64,000 nucleotides of DNA from RGIG3701 sp031553595 (GCA_031553595.1 JAVBLI010000009.1:186001-250000), one strand, 5' to 3'. Positions 9,171 to 18,284 are shown, numbered from the stretch's first letter. Numbers and translations are program-made. Notes: a model not told the origin generated them from the sequence alone.

Positions 9171-9668
9171 TCAGCCGCCGATCTCCGCTTTCAGGTGTTC
9201 CGTCCAGGCCTGAATCCGCTGGGGAGTCAGGTCGGCTTCATTTGTATCATCCAGCGCCAGGCCACACAATTTTCCGTCCGTCTCCGCCGTGGAGCCGGAA
9301 TAAGAATACCCGGCCGCGGACGTTTCTCCGATGATCGCCGCGCCGCGTTTCAGGACTTTATCCCGCAGCGTGCCCATGCCGTCCACATATGTGTCTGCGA
9401 AACCGAATTGGTCGCCCATCCCGAAAAGGGCCACTTTCTTGCCGGTTAAATCCAGGTTATCCAGCAGGCCGATCTTCGCGTCCCAGTCATCCTGGAGGTC
9501 TCCGATTCCCCAGGTGGATGTGCCCAGGATGAGTACGTCCGCAGCAAAATCCCCCGCTTTCGCGTCCGCCACGTTTACGAGTGCCGCGCCGAGCCTACGC
9601 GCGATTTCTTTCGCCGCCATCTCCGTTGCGCCAGTGGTGCTGCCGAAAATTACTTTAACATCTGCCAT
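9171..9668 (-). CDS. Flavodoxin
   Basis: 165-residue FMN-binding electron carrier of the cytoplasm. The phosphate loop is GSTTGATE near the N-terminus. The isoalloxazine-contacting loops are STWGIGDLQDDW and GMGDQFGFADTYVDG, and the C-terminal half matches long-chain flavodoxins (fldA type). The ATG at 9668 is preferred over the in-frame ATG at 9680 because GGAGGC lies just before it and the product then begins MADVKVIFGS, as flavodoxins do. It lies 58 bp after the DUF3793 gene, probably in one operon. Flavodoxins commonly replace ferredoxin under iron limitation, which fits the DtxR-like sites upstream. Confidence 0.93.
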   Translation of the reverse strand: MADVKVIFGSTTGATEMAAKEIARRLGAALVNVADAKAGDFAADVLILGTSTWGIGDLQDDWDAKIGLLDNLDLTGKKVALFGMGDQFGFADTYVDGMGTLRDKVLKRGAAIIGETSAAGYSYSGSTAETDGKLCGLALDDTNEADLTPQRIQAWTEHLKAEIGG

Positions 9669-9726
9669 TTTTGCCTCCATAATATTAAAAAGTGGTTCTG
9701 ATAAAACGATTTTTTAAAAAAGATTT

Positions 9727-10389
9727 TTACCCAGCCGCCTGCCGGTTTCGCTGAGAAAAATCCGCCATTTCCGCAATTTTTGTCATGCAGATTTCATGAT
9801 CCCTGTAAATCCGTAGCAGGGTCTCCGCCATTTTCGCCGCGTTTTTGTACTGCTGCATCAGCGCCAGCGATTCTTTCGGGTCACCGTAAACTTGCCAGGC
9901 TCCGCGGAACGTGGGTAACGTGCCCGGCTGCCGCATAAATCCCACCACGTCTTTCAGCGGATACCCAAGAAAAATCCCCACCTCGTGCGGAAAACGCTCC
10001 ACGGAAAAACGCCAGCGGAGTGTTTCCAGGGACGCGATAACCATGGCACTGGGAGAAGGCGTGTCCATGACACTGGGTCCGTAACCATATTCACTCATAT
10101 ATTCCGAGGTTCTTTCATTTTCCAGCGCCGCGTGCATCTTTTCCGGCGAGTAAAACATCACAAGAACCCCCACGGCATTCGTCCGCAGCACGAAATACGG
10201 CATTTTCATCGCGTCCAGTGCTTCTTTTTGATAAACGCACATGCCGTTCTCCGTTTTTTTCGCATCGCCCCACGGGCATTGGCCGATTCTCAGCAGCTCC
10301 CCCGGCTTAATCCCCTGCCGGACCGCCGCGGTGTTAATCAGCAAAAAATTCAGCAGATCATAACGGTCACGAAAGCAGGCATGTTTCAT
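9727..10389 (-). CDS. DUF3793 family protein
   Basis: 220-residue protein recognised as DUF3793 by its opening (LLNFLLINTAAVRQGIKPGELL), the block MPYFVLRTNAVGVLVMFY and EVGIFLGYPLKDVVGFM. Its biochemical role is unknown. The family is often found beside flavodoxin and iron-uptake genes, as here. GAGG precedes the ATG. A DtxR-like palindrome lies about 20 bp upstream of the start, so metal-responsive repression of this gene and the flavodoxin is a reasonable inference. Confidence 0.8.
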   Translation of the reverse strand: MKHACFRDRYDLLNFLLINTAAVRQGIKPGELLRIGQCPWGDAKKTENGMCVYQKEALDAMKMPYFVLRTNAVGVLVMFYSPEKMHAALENERTSEYMSEYGYGPSVMDTPSPSAMVIASLETLRWRFSVERFPHEVGIFLGYPLKDVVGFMRQPGTLPTFRGAWQVYGDPKESLALMQQYKNAAKMAETLLRIYRDHEICMTKIAEMADFSQRNRQAAG

Positions 10390-10407
10390 TAAAGCCTCGA
10401 CGAAGTA

Positions 10408-10425
10408 TTTTAGTTTTGACTAAAT
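10408..10425. promoter_or_regulatory. DtxR/IdeR-like operator candidate, site 1
   Basis: TTTAGT-TTTG-ACTAAA is a perfect inverted repeat with the TTAG-N6-CTAA spacing of DtxR/IdeR boxes. It lies about 20 bp before the DUF3793 start, overlapping where a -10 (TAAAAT on the minus strand) would be. Confidence 0.45.
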
Positions 10426-10518
10426 TTATCGCGAAAAAAAGATGCTTTTCGGCACTCATTTCCATTTTTCATTTCGAAAAACAAATTTTAACAGAAATAA
10501 TGGCGGCGTCAAGTGGGT

Positions 10519-10538
10519 TTTTTAGCTTTGGCTAAAAA
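10519..10538. promoter_or_regulatory. DtxR/IdeR-like operator candidate, site 2
   Basis: TTTTTAGC-TTTG-GCTAAAAA is a perfect 8-bp inverted repeat with the same TTTG centre and TTAG-N6-CTAA spacing as site 1, 111 bp away, just past the 3' end of the methyltransferase gene. Confidence 0.45.
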
Positions 10539-10558
10539 TTTACGGAAAAGCTCAGGCT

Positions 10559-12547
10559 TCACATCTTTTCGCGGCTTTCACGCGGAATATTCTTTAGAAG
10601 CTCCGTCATCACGTGCTTTTCCATGTTCGCCGGAATGCCCCAGCGGATGCCGCGGTGGGTGGGATGAAACTCATAATTTGCGGAATTTCCTAGCATTTTC
10701 GCGAGATTTTCACACGATTTATACGCCGCCATGACCGCCGCGTTTATCTGCACGTGCACGTCACGCAGGCGTGTGATTTCCGCATCCGTCACGGCCGGGT
10801 CATGCAGAAGATCATAAATCGGCGAAATTCCCAGCCCTTTTTTTTCCTGAATTTCCATCCGCAGGGCGTGCAGGTTTTCCCCCAGCGCGAATAAATTCCG
10901 GGCACACGTTTCATCCGGGCACGCGTCCGCCCGCCGCAGCGCTTCTGAGGGGAACGGAAATGGAAACGTATAAAAAGCCTGCGTGGGCGTGTACCGTAGC
11001 TCCCGGCCCAGCGAACTGCTCATCCGCCTCGCCCAAATTTCATGCACGGTGCTATTCAGCACCGCCAGCAGCAGCGGCGAATCACTGGGGAAAATCACTG
11101 CGGACTCTGAAAAAATGGCGTTCCGCGGAAAGCCCGTTTCCACGAACGTCGGCGAGAAGTGCTTACTGTGGCGTGTCTGGACAAGCATGCGTGAGAAGGC
11201 GTTTTCCTGGAGAATCCGCGTCAGCACGGGGCGGGCGTCTCCGAAACGCCACCATAAATCACGATGACGCTTCCGGCGCACGTTTTCCCGCACCGGCAGC
11301 ACCTTTTCCCTTAAAATCGCCAGCGCTTCCGGGTACATCTCCGCCCGTTCCAGCGGCCAGTCCTGGAAATGAATCACCATCCGCGTCACGTTCAGCCGAG
11401 CCTGGTGAAACACTTCTTCTCCCGTAAAATACGGAAAAATGACGTCCCGGTTTTTCGGATTTCGCCGAAAAAGCTCCTCGGCCTCCGCGGCCGCCAGCAG
11501 AAAACCTTTCCCCGCCAGCACGTGCCCCTGAAAGCAGAGCGTTTTATTTTCCTCAAAAATTTTCGTCCGTCCGTGAGGTTCCGCATCCGCGTCCGTTTCC
11601 CGCAGAGATGGGGAAATTCGCCGCACGCGCACGCCGTTCAGCATGCACGGAAACGCCGTATTTACCGCATCATTTTCGGCGCGCGGCGTGTTATTTTCAT
11701 CCGTTTCCACTGCGTTTTCATCAGGAAACCGCAGGTGCACCACCGCCACGCTCACCGCCGCGTCTCCGGGCCAGCCCAGATGATTCCGTGCGTGAAAAAT
11801 GGTCGCCTTTTTTTCATGCACCAGAAAATCTAGTCCCGCACGCCGCGTGTCTCCTTCCGCCACGGTATTCGTGGTGATGAACCCGCAGACACCTCCGGGC
11901 CGCACGACTTTCCCCGCCAGCCGCAAAAAAAAGGCACACAGATCCGCGTTTCCACTGACCCCCGGCGCAAAACGGCGTGTCAGAAACTCAAAATACGCGT
12001 CTCCCAGCATGCGGCGAATTTTCCGCCCGCCCAGAAACGGCGGATTCCCCAGCAGTACATCCACGCCCTTCGCGGGAAACACCGCCGGGTCATTCCACGC
12101 AGCCAGAGAGTCCGCACACACGACCCGCGTAAACACCGCTGGTTCCATTCCCGTATAAAGCGCCAGCGACTCGCGCGCCAGGGCCACCGCGCCCGGATCA
12201 CGGTCCACACCCGTCAGGCATGCCGCCGCCACCCGTTTTTTCGCCTTAGCAAAAGGCATTCCCGGCCCACCCGCCGTTTTCGTCACCGCCGCGAGATGTT
12301 CAGCCAACTGTCGGCACGCTTCCAGAAGAAAAACGCCGCCGCCGCACGCCGGGTCACAGAGCGTCAGCGCCGTCACCGCCTCTGCCGTGCGTCTTTCCGC
12401 CAGCACCGGCTCAAGCGCCGTCCGCACCACCTCCGCAGCCACCTCCGGCGGGGTGTAAAAAATCCCCCCCTGCCGGCGCTGGGCCTTCCCCAGCGTTTCC
12501 TCATAAAGTTTCCCGCGCAGCGCGATTTCAGAAATGGTTTTTGGCAT
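10559..12547 (-). CDS. Solitary adenine-specific DNA methyltransferase (Eco57I/TaqI-like)
   Basis: 662-residue SAM-dependent methyltransferase. GGIFYTPPEVAAEVV near the N-terminus is typical of N6-adenine enzymes of the Eco57I/type IIG class. Motif I is DPACGGGVFLLEACR and the catalytic motif IV is LLGNPPF. The C-terminal half, with GFPRNAIFSESAVIFP and the LRYTPTQAFYTFPFP block, looks like a TaqI-type target-recognition region. No PD-(D/E)xK nuclease segment is visible at the N-terminus, and no restriction, BREX or helicase gene is nearby, so it may be an orphan regulatory or protective methylase. No clear ribosome binding site precedes the ATG. Confidence 0.85.
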   Translation of the reverse strand: MPKTISEIALRGKLYEETLGKAQRRQGGIFYTPPEVAAEVVRTALEPVLAERRTAEAVTALTLCDPACGGGVFLLEACRQLAEHLAAVTKTAGGPGMPFAKAKKRVAAACLTGVDRDPGAVALARESLALYTGMEPAVFTRVVCADSLAAWNDPAVFPAKGVDVLLGNPPFLGGRKIRRMLGDAYFEFLTRRFAPGVSGNADLCAFFLRLAGKVVRPGGVCGFITTNTVAEGDTRRAGLDFLVHEKKATIFHARNHLGWPGDAAVSVAVVHLRFPDENAVETDENNTPRAENDAVNTAFPCMLNGVRVRRISPSLRETDADAEPHGRTKIFEENKTLCFQGHVLAGKGFLLAAAEAEELFRRNPKNRDVIFPYFTGEEVFHQARLNVTRMVIHFQDWPLERAEMYPEALAILREKVLPVRENVRRKRHRDLWWRFGDARPVLTRILQENAFSRMLVQTRHSKHFSPTFVETGFPRNAIFSESAVIFPSDSPLLLAVLNSTVHEIWARRMSSSLGRELRYTPTQAFYTFPFPFPSEALRRADACPDETCARNLFALGENLHALRMEIQEKKGLGISPIYDLLHDPAVTDAEITRLRDVHVQINAAVMAAYKSCENLAKMLGNSANYEFHPTHRGIRWGIPANMEKHVMTELLKNIPRESREKM

Positions 12548-12554
12548 GATGGAT

Positions 12555-12704
12555 AAGGGGAATGGGTGATGAGTAATGGGGAATGGATTTTACATCCCAC
12601 TCCTCACCAGATGGTTCACCTTTTTCCAGACGGCTTACCATCTCGCTTGCGTCAATTATCAATTATCAATTTTTCCATCCCCCATTCCCCACATCCCATC
12701 CCCT
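12555..12704. repeat. Family B inverted repeat, locus B1
   Basis: The left arm (12555-12587) is built of GGGAATGGG/GAGTAATGG-like words. The right arm (12674-12704) is its imperfect complement. The loop holds the core TCTCGCTTGCG (12641-12651) followed by three CAATTAT-like words. It fills the gap between the methyltransferase and SDR genes. Confidence 0.7.
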
Positions 12705-12716
12705 GCTGCGAGGCCA

Positions 12717-13547
12717 CTAAAACCTCAGCCGCTTAAAAATACACTCCGGAATCCACCGCGTGAAGCCGAGGATCCACCACCAGACGCCGGGGGTGTAAAG
12801 GATGTTTCGCTGGCGGCGGATGGCACGGTCAATCATCCGCGCGACGGGTTCCGGACGTGCCACGAGAAAAGATTTCGCCTGCTCTCGGCCCGCAATCATC
12901 CGCGTCTGCACCAGTCCCGGCTCCACCGTCAGCACGTGCACATTCCGGCGGAAAAGCCTCGCGCGCAGCCCGGACAGATACGCGTTCATGCCCGCTTTCG
13001 CCGCCCCATAAGGATAATTACTGAACCGCCCCCGGTCCCCGGCCACGGATGTCAGCACCGTAATCCAGCGTTTCACCGCCCGCGGCGGCGCTTCCGTCTC
13101 CAGCCAACTCGCGACTACTTCCAGCAAGTACACCAGGGACGCGTAATTCAAATGCACCGTGATTTCCGCCTGCGATTTCCACAGCCGCGCGTCACTGACG
13201 GGCAAAAACCCCTGCGCGATGTACACGCAATCCACGGGCACATCCCACGCCGCCTGCGATTCCGCCAGCGCCTGGCGCCAGAAAATTTCCGCGGCCGCCA
13301 CGTCCGCCAGATCGCGCGTGGCTTCATACGGCAAACACCGCACACGCCCCGGCGTTTCCGACCCCGCGTTCAACTCCGTTTCCAGCTCGGCCAGCAGCGT
13401 TTCATTCCGCCCGGCCAGCAGCAGCCGATACCCCTGCCGGAGAAAAAGCCGACAGTTGCACCGCGCGATGTCCGAGGTGGCCGCCAGCACCAGCACGGTG
13501 CGAACGTTTTCGTCATGCGTGGACGTTTTTTGCATATGTTCCGTCAT
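12717..13547 (-). CDS. Short-chain dehydrogenase/reductase family protein
   Basis: 276-residue SDR with a Rossmann-like start (RTVLVLAATSDIARCNCRLF) in which the usual TGxxxGIG glycine motif is replaced by AATSDIA, as in some atypical SDRs. The catalytic YxxxK is YPYGAAK, preceded by the serine in VLTSVAG. GLVQTRM follows as in classical SDRs, and a hydrophobic/basic C-terminal tail (WWWILGFTRW) could touch the membrane. Substrate unknown; a DprE2-like reductase is one possibility. The chosen ATG overlaps the TGA of the upstream thioesterase gene, so the two are probably translationally coupled. Earlier GTG codons at 13556 and 13550 are possible starts. Confidence 0.8.
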   Translation of the reverse strand: MTEHMQKTSTHDENVRTVLVLAATSDIARCNCRLFLRQGYRLLLAGRNETLLAELETELNAGSETPGRVRCLPYEATRDLADVAAAEIFWRQALAESQAAWDVPVDCVYIAQGFLPVSDARLWKSQAEITVHLNYASLVYLLEVVASWLETEAPPRAVKRWITVLTSVAGDRGRFSNYPYGAAKAGMNAYLSGLRARLFRRNVHVLTVEPGLVQTRMIAGREQAKSFLVARPEPVARMIDRAIRRQRNILYTPGVWWWILGFTRWIPECIFKRLRF

Positions 13548-13984
13548 CACGCACACTTCTGCGGGGCGAGGTCATCCAGTATGATAAAATCAGCCATCAT
13601 TTCGGGAAAAACTTTCGTCGGCCGGCCTGTGGTAATATTTACGAATCCCCACTTCGTCTCCGCCTCGGCGACCACCTTCATGTCCGACTTCCGATAAAAG
13701 CGGTATTTTCGCAGGCAACTGACGTTTTTCATCTCCGCCAGCCAGGTCTCGACGATGATCGTGTCTCCCAGCACGGCCGGGTGCAGGTACTCGATGGTGT
13801 GGCGCCGCGCGAACCACGCTCCGCCTTCCGCCAGATAACGCTCAGCAGGCCAACCGTTCACCGCCGAGTGTCCGGTGGCCACGTCCTGCATCCACTGCAC
13901 GTAATGCACATTATTAACATGATTCATCTCGTCCAAATGCTCCGACTGGATGACCACTTCCTTCCGATAACTGGGAAGCACCAT
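13547..13984 (-). CDS. Acyl-CoA thioesterase, 4HBT hotdog family
   Basis: 145-residue single hotdog domain related to 4-hydroxybenzoyl-CoA/YbgC-type thioesterases. The signature is DEMNHVNNVHYVQWM, where the family has a catalytic acidic residue (D/E-xxxGHVNN), followed by a central strand AVLGDTIIVETWLAEM. The ATG at 13984 is favoured because GGAGGGG stands immediately upstream; a longer open frame begins at 14035. It overlaps the SDR gene downstream, suggesting a shared lipid or acyl-CoA pathway. Substrate not determinable. Confidence 0.85.
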   Translation of the reverse strand: MVLPSYRKEVVIQSEHLDEMNHVNNVHYVQWMQDVATGHSAVNGWPAERYLAEGGAWFARRHTIEYLHPAVLGDTIIVETWLAEMKNVSCLRKYRFYRKSDMKVVAEAETKWGFVNITTGRPTKVFPEMMADFIILDDLAPQKCA

Positions 13985-14138
13985 AACCCCTCCTGAATTT
14001 TGCGTTTCCATAAGAATTTCGTAAAAAATAACCACGATTTCCTTATTTTACTCTTTTCCGCCCGAAATGGGAAGGGGAATTCAACCCGGCAGAAAATCGG
14101 TGCTGAAAACTTTTCCGAAAAACATGCGGCGGGGGCGG

Positions 14139-14166
14139 TTGACAACTCGCGAACGTTGGATATACT
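14139..14166 (+). promoter_or_regulatory. Promoter of tRNA-Phe
   Basis: TTGACA (14139-14144), 16-base spacer, TATACT (14161-14166), ending 16 bases before the tRNA. A near-consensus housekeeping promoter. Confidence 0.75.
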
Positions 14167-14182
14167 GTATTTTACTAAAAGC

Positions 14183-14255
<73 letters not shown>

Positions 14256-14261
14256 TTACGC

Positions 14262-14290
14262 AAAAGACCGTATTTCGTACGGTCTTTTTT
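14262..14290 (+). terminator. Terminator of tRNA-Phe
   Basis: AAAAGACCGTA/TACGGTCTTTT stem with a five-base loop and seven T residues, 6 bases after the tRNA. Confidence 0.85.
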
Positions 14291-14344
14291 TGTGTTTATC
14301 CGGTAAGTGCATGCCCGACTCCGTTTCAAAATTCGCGTGGGCGC

Positions 14345-14465
14345 AAGAACAGCAGCCGGGAATGCAGCGGAACGCAGTGACGCGAAATGACCGGATAGAA
14401 TCGCCGGGATTTCTCCCATTTCGATCCGGTCATTCCGCTTCGCTTCATTCCCGGCTGCTGTTCTT
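14345..14465. repeat. Family A long inverted repeat, copy A1
   Basis: The outer arms read AAGAACAGCAGCCGGGAAT and its complement at the far end. The stem continues inward to GACCGGAT/ATCCGGTC, with the left arm longer by about 12 bases (CGCAGTGACGCG). It lies between tRNA-Phe and the 3' end of the autotransporter gene; no gene is present in 14291-14573. Confidence 0.8.
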
Positions 14466-14573
14466 GTGTCCAAATGAATAAAAAAAAGGTTCACCCGACA
14501 AGTGGATACTCGCCGGGTGAACCCGCGTTGTGGATTCATCCGAGGACTGGCTCAGCCAATCCCCGATGATGGA

Positions 14574-17500
14574 TTAATAACGGAACTCCAGGGTTCCCAT
14601 GCCCATGTGGGACACGGCCGAGCCGGCGGCCAGGTCGTAGTTCACATACAGTTTCACGTAATCGCTGAACTGCATATGCGCTCCGAGGCCGACGTTGACC
14701 CAGTTTTTGCCCAGGTCGATTCCCATGATGCGGGACGTGGGGCCGCTACCGTCCGCGAAGGAGGTGTACATCAGGGCACCATCGTCGCAGTACTCGTGAA
14801 TATAAGCGATGCCCGCGGAGAACTGAATCCAATCCGTGACCTGCACCTGGGAACGAATACCCAGATACAACCGGAAGGATTCCATGTGCGAATCGCTCAC
14901 GTTCAGGGCCATCGGGCTGGTGCAGTACGGGAGGTCGCCTTCGTTGTAGCCGTCCATGGCCAGGTACTGATACTGCAGCGCGGCATACGGGCTGACGCGC
15001 ACGTATCTCCAGTACCAATCCCAACCTTTTTCGAAGTACAGGCCGTAGGAATGACCGTCGAAGTCGGAGGCGAACATTTCCTTCATGATGTAGCGTTCCT
15101 GCCGCATGTCATTGAAGGTGTAGTTCCCCGCCAGGACGGTGTACCCACGCATGAAGAAGCTGTCCCAGCGACCGTAGAAGCCGAACGAATAGTCGTCGGA
15201 TTCCATGATCGTGCTGCCGAGTTTGGCATGGGAGTCGAGGTCGCTGCGTCCGTAGGCGAAATATCCGCCCAGGATGAAGCTCTGGCTCCAGTAATACTCG
15301 CCGCCGATGATTCCACCCCAGCCGTCCATGTCGAATCCGGGGTTGAAGTTACGGGCTTTGCTTTCGCCATTCATCGCGTAGCCGGCCGCCCACAGCGTCC
15401 AGACGTGTTCCTGCTCTTCTTCGAATCCCGAGTACCGATCATACATTTTCGGCGCGAGCCGGTTGGCGATGATCGTTTTGTTGACCTGCTCGTAACGCAG
15501 CATCTGGGCCGTGTACATCGCACTGGTCGTGCGCCCGACCATCAGGTTCAGGTTGTCGCGGAACTCGGCGTAGGTGTTGGAATTGTTCACCAGAGCACAC
15601 ACCGCCGTTTCGTTCTGCAGCACCAGATAACCGGAGTTACGCTCGGCCGCTTTCTTCTCGCCGGGCGTGTCGGCCAACTGATACTTCACGTCGATGGAAC
15701 GGAGGTAAATCGCGTCCGGATTTTCACTGTTCCCTGCATCGCCGACGCTCATGTCGACTTTGTAGAAGAAGTTTTCGGTCGAGTAGTCGCCGCCGTTGTA
15801 AATCGTGGTCAACCCACCCGCTTCGGTTGCAACAATGACAGTTCCGTCGTGACCGGTCACGGCATTGGGCGTATAGCTGCCCACCGCCAGGGACAGGAAG
15901 GGAATCGGACAGTACGTCAGGTTACCGTCGATTTGCACTGTGGCGGCGGAAATCTGGCCGACGCCAAACGTGCTGTCGCCGTAGGTGTCGAGGTTAAATC
16001 GGATGATCGCGTCCTGACCGGCGATAAACGTGGTGTTCACACCGGAGTTGAAGAAGGCCTGAGCTCCAAGCTCCAACCGGCCGCTGTTGATGGTGAACAC
16101 ACCGGTTCCGCCGGTGCTGGCGAAATCGACCGTGCTGCCCATGAACTTGACCGTCGTGGGAACGTAGCTGGCACAGAAGGTCGTGCCGCCGCACGTGCAG
16201 CTATCATGTGTGCAGTCACAAGCACCATTGCTGATGGTGATAGTTGCGTCGCCACCGACACCGCCATTGTAGGACAGGCCACCGAAAGTCGCGTTTCCAT
16301 TGAACGTAGTCACGCCACCTTCAAAGTTCACGACCGCGTCGCCGCCTTTACCACCCGTGCCGGCATCGCCTTTGCTAGGTACGACCGTAGAGAGTGCACC
16401 AGCGCTGCCGCTCGTATTCACTGGACCGTTAAGTTGCCCGGCTATCCCCGTGGCACCCCGTACGCCTTGATTGCCATCGGCACCATTTTGATTGCTCGGA
16501 GTGCCGTCATACTTAAGGCCGCCAGCGCCGCCGTCACCGGCAAGTCCACCGGTACCGCCGGTGGAGCCGTTAGGCGCATTTCCGTTGGCGCCGACTGATC
16601 CGCCTTTACTGGCTTCGGTCGCATTTTGACCAGCGTTTCCTCCAGCACCGCCGCGTCCGCCATTTCCGCCGAAATACACATCGCCTGTGTACGTGACATT
16701 TCCGCCGGTCATGGTGTAGGTTACGTTTCCGCCGTCGCCGCCGTTTCCGCCAATGCCGCCGTTTCCGCCATATCCGCCGATGCCGCCGTTTCCACCGCCA
16801 CCGCCGCGACCAGCGTTTCCACCGGAACCGCCGATTCCGCCGTCACCACCGTTTCCGCCGACACCACCAGTGCCAGCAGTACCGTTAATGAACCAATAAT
16901 CGTCAGTTTCCGTTCCCCACTGATACTTATATTGAGCGCCGTTACCACCCGTGCCGCCGGTCTGGCCTTTCCCGCCGTTTCCACCGGTTCCGCCGAGTCC
17001 GCCGTCACCGCCTTTTCCGCCGTTTCCGCCGTCGCCGCCTTTGGCACCGTTTCCACCGACACCGCCGGCACCACCGTTTCCGCCGGCACCGCCATATTGG
17101 GCACTGGCAATCGTGATGTTGGTATCGCGTCCGGAAATCGTGACAGTCGCATTGGCACCGTTTCCACCGTCGGCTCCTTTACCGCCTTCGGCACCGTTTC
17201 CGCCGTTTCCACCTTTGCCACCATTCGCACCGGCGCTACCATCGCCACCGTCGCCACCATTACCGCCAACGAGACCTTTCAACCCTGCTCCACCAACACC
17301 ACCATCGAGGTTAGGTGGATTGGGGTTATTTCCACCGCCACCGACGCCGTTCGTCCCGGCAGTACCGGTGCCGGTCTGTGCGCCGGCATTGCCACCGTCT
17401 TGGCCGTGTCCGCCGTTTCCGCCGTCGCCACCGTCACCGCCGTCGCCGCCTTTTCCGCCGTCGCCGCCTTTTTGGCCGTTGCCACCGCTGCCGCCAGCAC

Positions 17501-18284
17501 CGCCAACATTCAGCGCGCCTGTCGTTCCGGTGACGTTATCAAGCGTCAAAGTGCCTTCGCCGCCATCCTGACCGTTATTGGTGTTATCGGCGCCTTTCGT
17601 GCCGTTACCGCCATTCGCACCGTCGGCACCAGAACCAGCCTCTCCGCCGTTTCCACCGTTCGTTCCATTTGTACCAGGCGATCCTGCAGCCGCTTGAGCA
17701 GGGGCTGGCGTACCATCTGCACCGGAACCATGTGTTCCCACACCACCGCTAGTGCCTTTGGGTTGTTTCGCCTGGGAAGTCCCATTCAATAACGGATCAT
17801 TCGCGAGATTCGCTCCACTGGAACCGATACCACCGATTTGGATGCCGCCGGTGCGGAGGGTTGCGTCGCTGAGCTGGAGCAGGCCAGCGGTTCCAGCGCC
17901 GTTGACCGCGGCGTCCTGGGCTCCGATCTGAAGCGTGCCGCCGGTCGTGTTCAGCGATTTCAGCGTGCTATAGTCCAGCGCATTGATCAAAGGTGTTCCG
18001 TCGCCAGCGGTCTGCAGAATGAATCGCCCGCCGAGTTTAAGCGTCAGGTCGACATCGCTGAAATTGGAGATCGTATCTCCCAGCGGGTCGGTTGTGGGAC
18101 CGTAAGTTTGGTCAGCGACTGTGTAATCGTAATCCACTGCCAGCGCACTGCCACCCGTCAGCAGGCTGCCGAACAGAAGCAGCGTGCAGCACTTCCGCGG
18201 ATCCAAAAGTCTCCGCAAAAGGCTCATGCCGGCCGCTCCAGGACGGAGCTGCCCTTGTTGTTTTTTTCTAGATTTTTTCATCAT
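14574..18284 (-). CDS. Glycine-rich (PGRS-like) autotransporter
   Basis: 1236-residue surface protein. The extended N-terminus is basic (MMKKSRKKQQGQ, later RRLLDPRK) and precedes the signal core TLLLFGSLLTGGSALA. After a short beta-helix-like stretch, residues about 165-650 are dominated by GGNGGxGG/GGDGGKGG repeats with a few beta-strand interludes. A cysteine cluster follows near 685-708 (CDC, CTCGG). The last 275 residues form an autotransporter beta-barrel, from HVWTLWAAGYAMNG to the terminal aromatic LEFRY, alternating strands such as GGYFAYGRSDLD. The barrel should export the passenger to the cell surface. The ATG pair at 18284 follows AAGGGAT; an open frame extends to 18395. The glycine tract may vary in length by slippage. 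Confidence 0.88.
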   Translation of the reverse strand: MMKKSRKKQQGQLRPGAAGMSLLRRLLDPRKCCTLLLFGSLLTGGSALAVDYDYTVADQTYGPTTDPLGDTISNFSDVDLTLKLGGRFILQTAGDGTPLINALDYSTLKSLNTTGGTLQIGAQDAAVNGAGTAGLLQLSDATLRTGGIQIGGIGSSGANLANDPLLNGTSQAKQPKGTSGGVGTHGSGADGTPAPAQAAAGSPGTNGTNGGNGGEAGSGADGANGGNGTKGADNTNNGQDGGEGTLTLDNVTGTTGALNVGGAGGSGGNGQKGGDGGKGGDGGDGGDGGNGGHGQDGGNAGAQTGTGTAGTNGVGGGGNNPNPPNLDGGVGGAGLKGLVGGNGGDGGDGSAGANGGKGGNGGNGAEGGKGADGGNGANATVTISGRDTNITIASAQYGGAGGNGGAGGVGGNGAKGGDGGNGGKGGDGGLGGTGGNGGKGQTGGTGGNGAQYKYQWGTETDDYWFINGTAGTGGVGGNGGDGGIGGSGGNAGRGGGGGNGGIGGYGGNGGIGGNGGDGGNVTYTMTGGNVTYTGDVYFGGNGGRGGAGGNAGQNATEASKGGSVGANGNAPNGSTGGTGGLAGDGGAGGLKYDGTPSNQNGADGNQGVRGATGIAGQLNGPVNTSGSAGALSTVVPSKGDAGTGGKGGDAVVNFEGGVTTFNGNATFGGLSYNGGVGGDATITISNGACDCTHDSCTCGGTTFCASYVPTTVKFMGSTVDFASTGGTGVFTINSGRLELGAQAFFNSGVNTTFIAGQDAIIRFNLDTYGDSTFGVGQISAATVQIDGNLTYCPIPFLSLAVGSYTPNAVTGHDGTVIVATEAGGLTTIYNGGDYSTENFFYKVDMSVGDAGNSENPDAIYLRSIDVKYQLADTPGEKKAAERNSGYLVLQNETAVCALVNNSNTYAEFRDNLNLMVGRTTSAMYTAQMLRYEQVNKTIIANRLAPKMYDRYSGFEEEQEHVWTLWAAGYAMNGESKARNFNPGFDMDGWGGIIGGEYYWSQSFILGGYFAYGRSDLDSHAKLGSTIMESDDYSFGFYGRWDSFFMRGYTVLAGNYTFNDMRQERYIMKEMFASDFDGHSYGLYFEKGWDWYWRYVRVSPYAALQYQYLAMDGYNEGDLPYCTSPMALNVSDSHMESFRLYLGIRSQVQVTDWIQFSAGIAYIHEYCDDGALMYTSFADGSGPTSRIMGIDLGKNWVNVGLGAHMQFSDYVKLYVNYDLAAGSAVSHMGMGTLEFRY

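Noticed and set aside
10519..10538. Palindrome as a terminator of the methyltransferase gene
   Set aside because: AT-rich stem with little GC, and the motif recurs at 10408, which fits an operator better.
14502..16598. 698-codon open frame on the plus strand opposite the autotransporter
   Set aside because: It mirrors the repeat-rich minus-strand gene, has no ribosome binding site and reads as low-complexity sequence; the minus frame has signal peptide and barrel.
16626..17792. Ser/Ala/Thr/Val-rich plus-strand frame opposite the glycine repeats
   Set aside because: Produced by the complement of GGN codons; no independent support.
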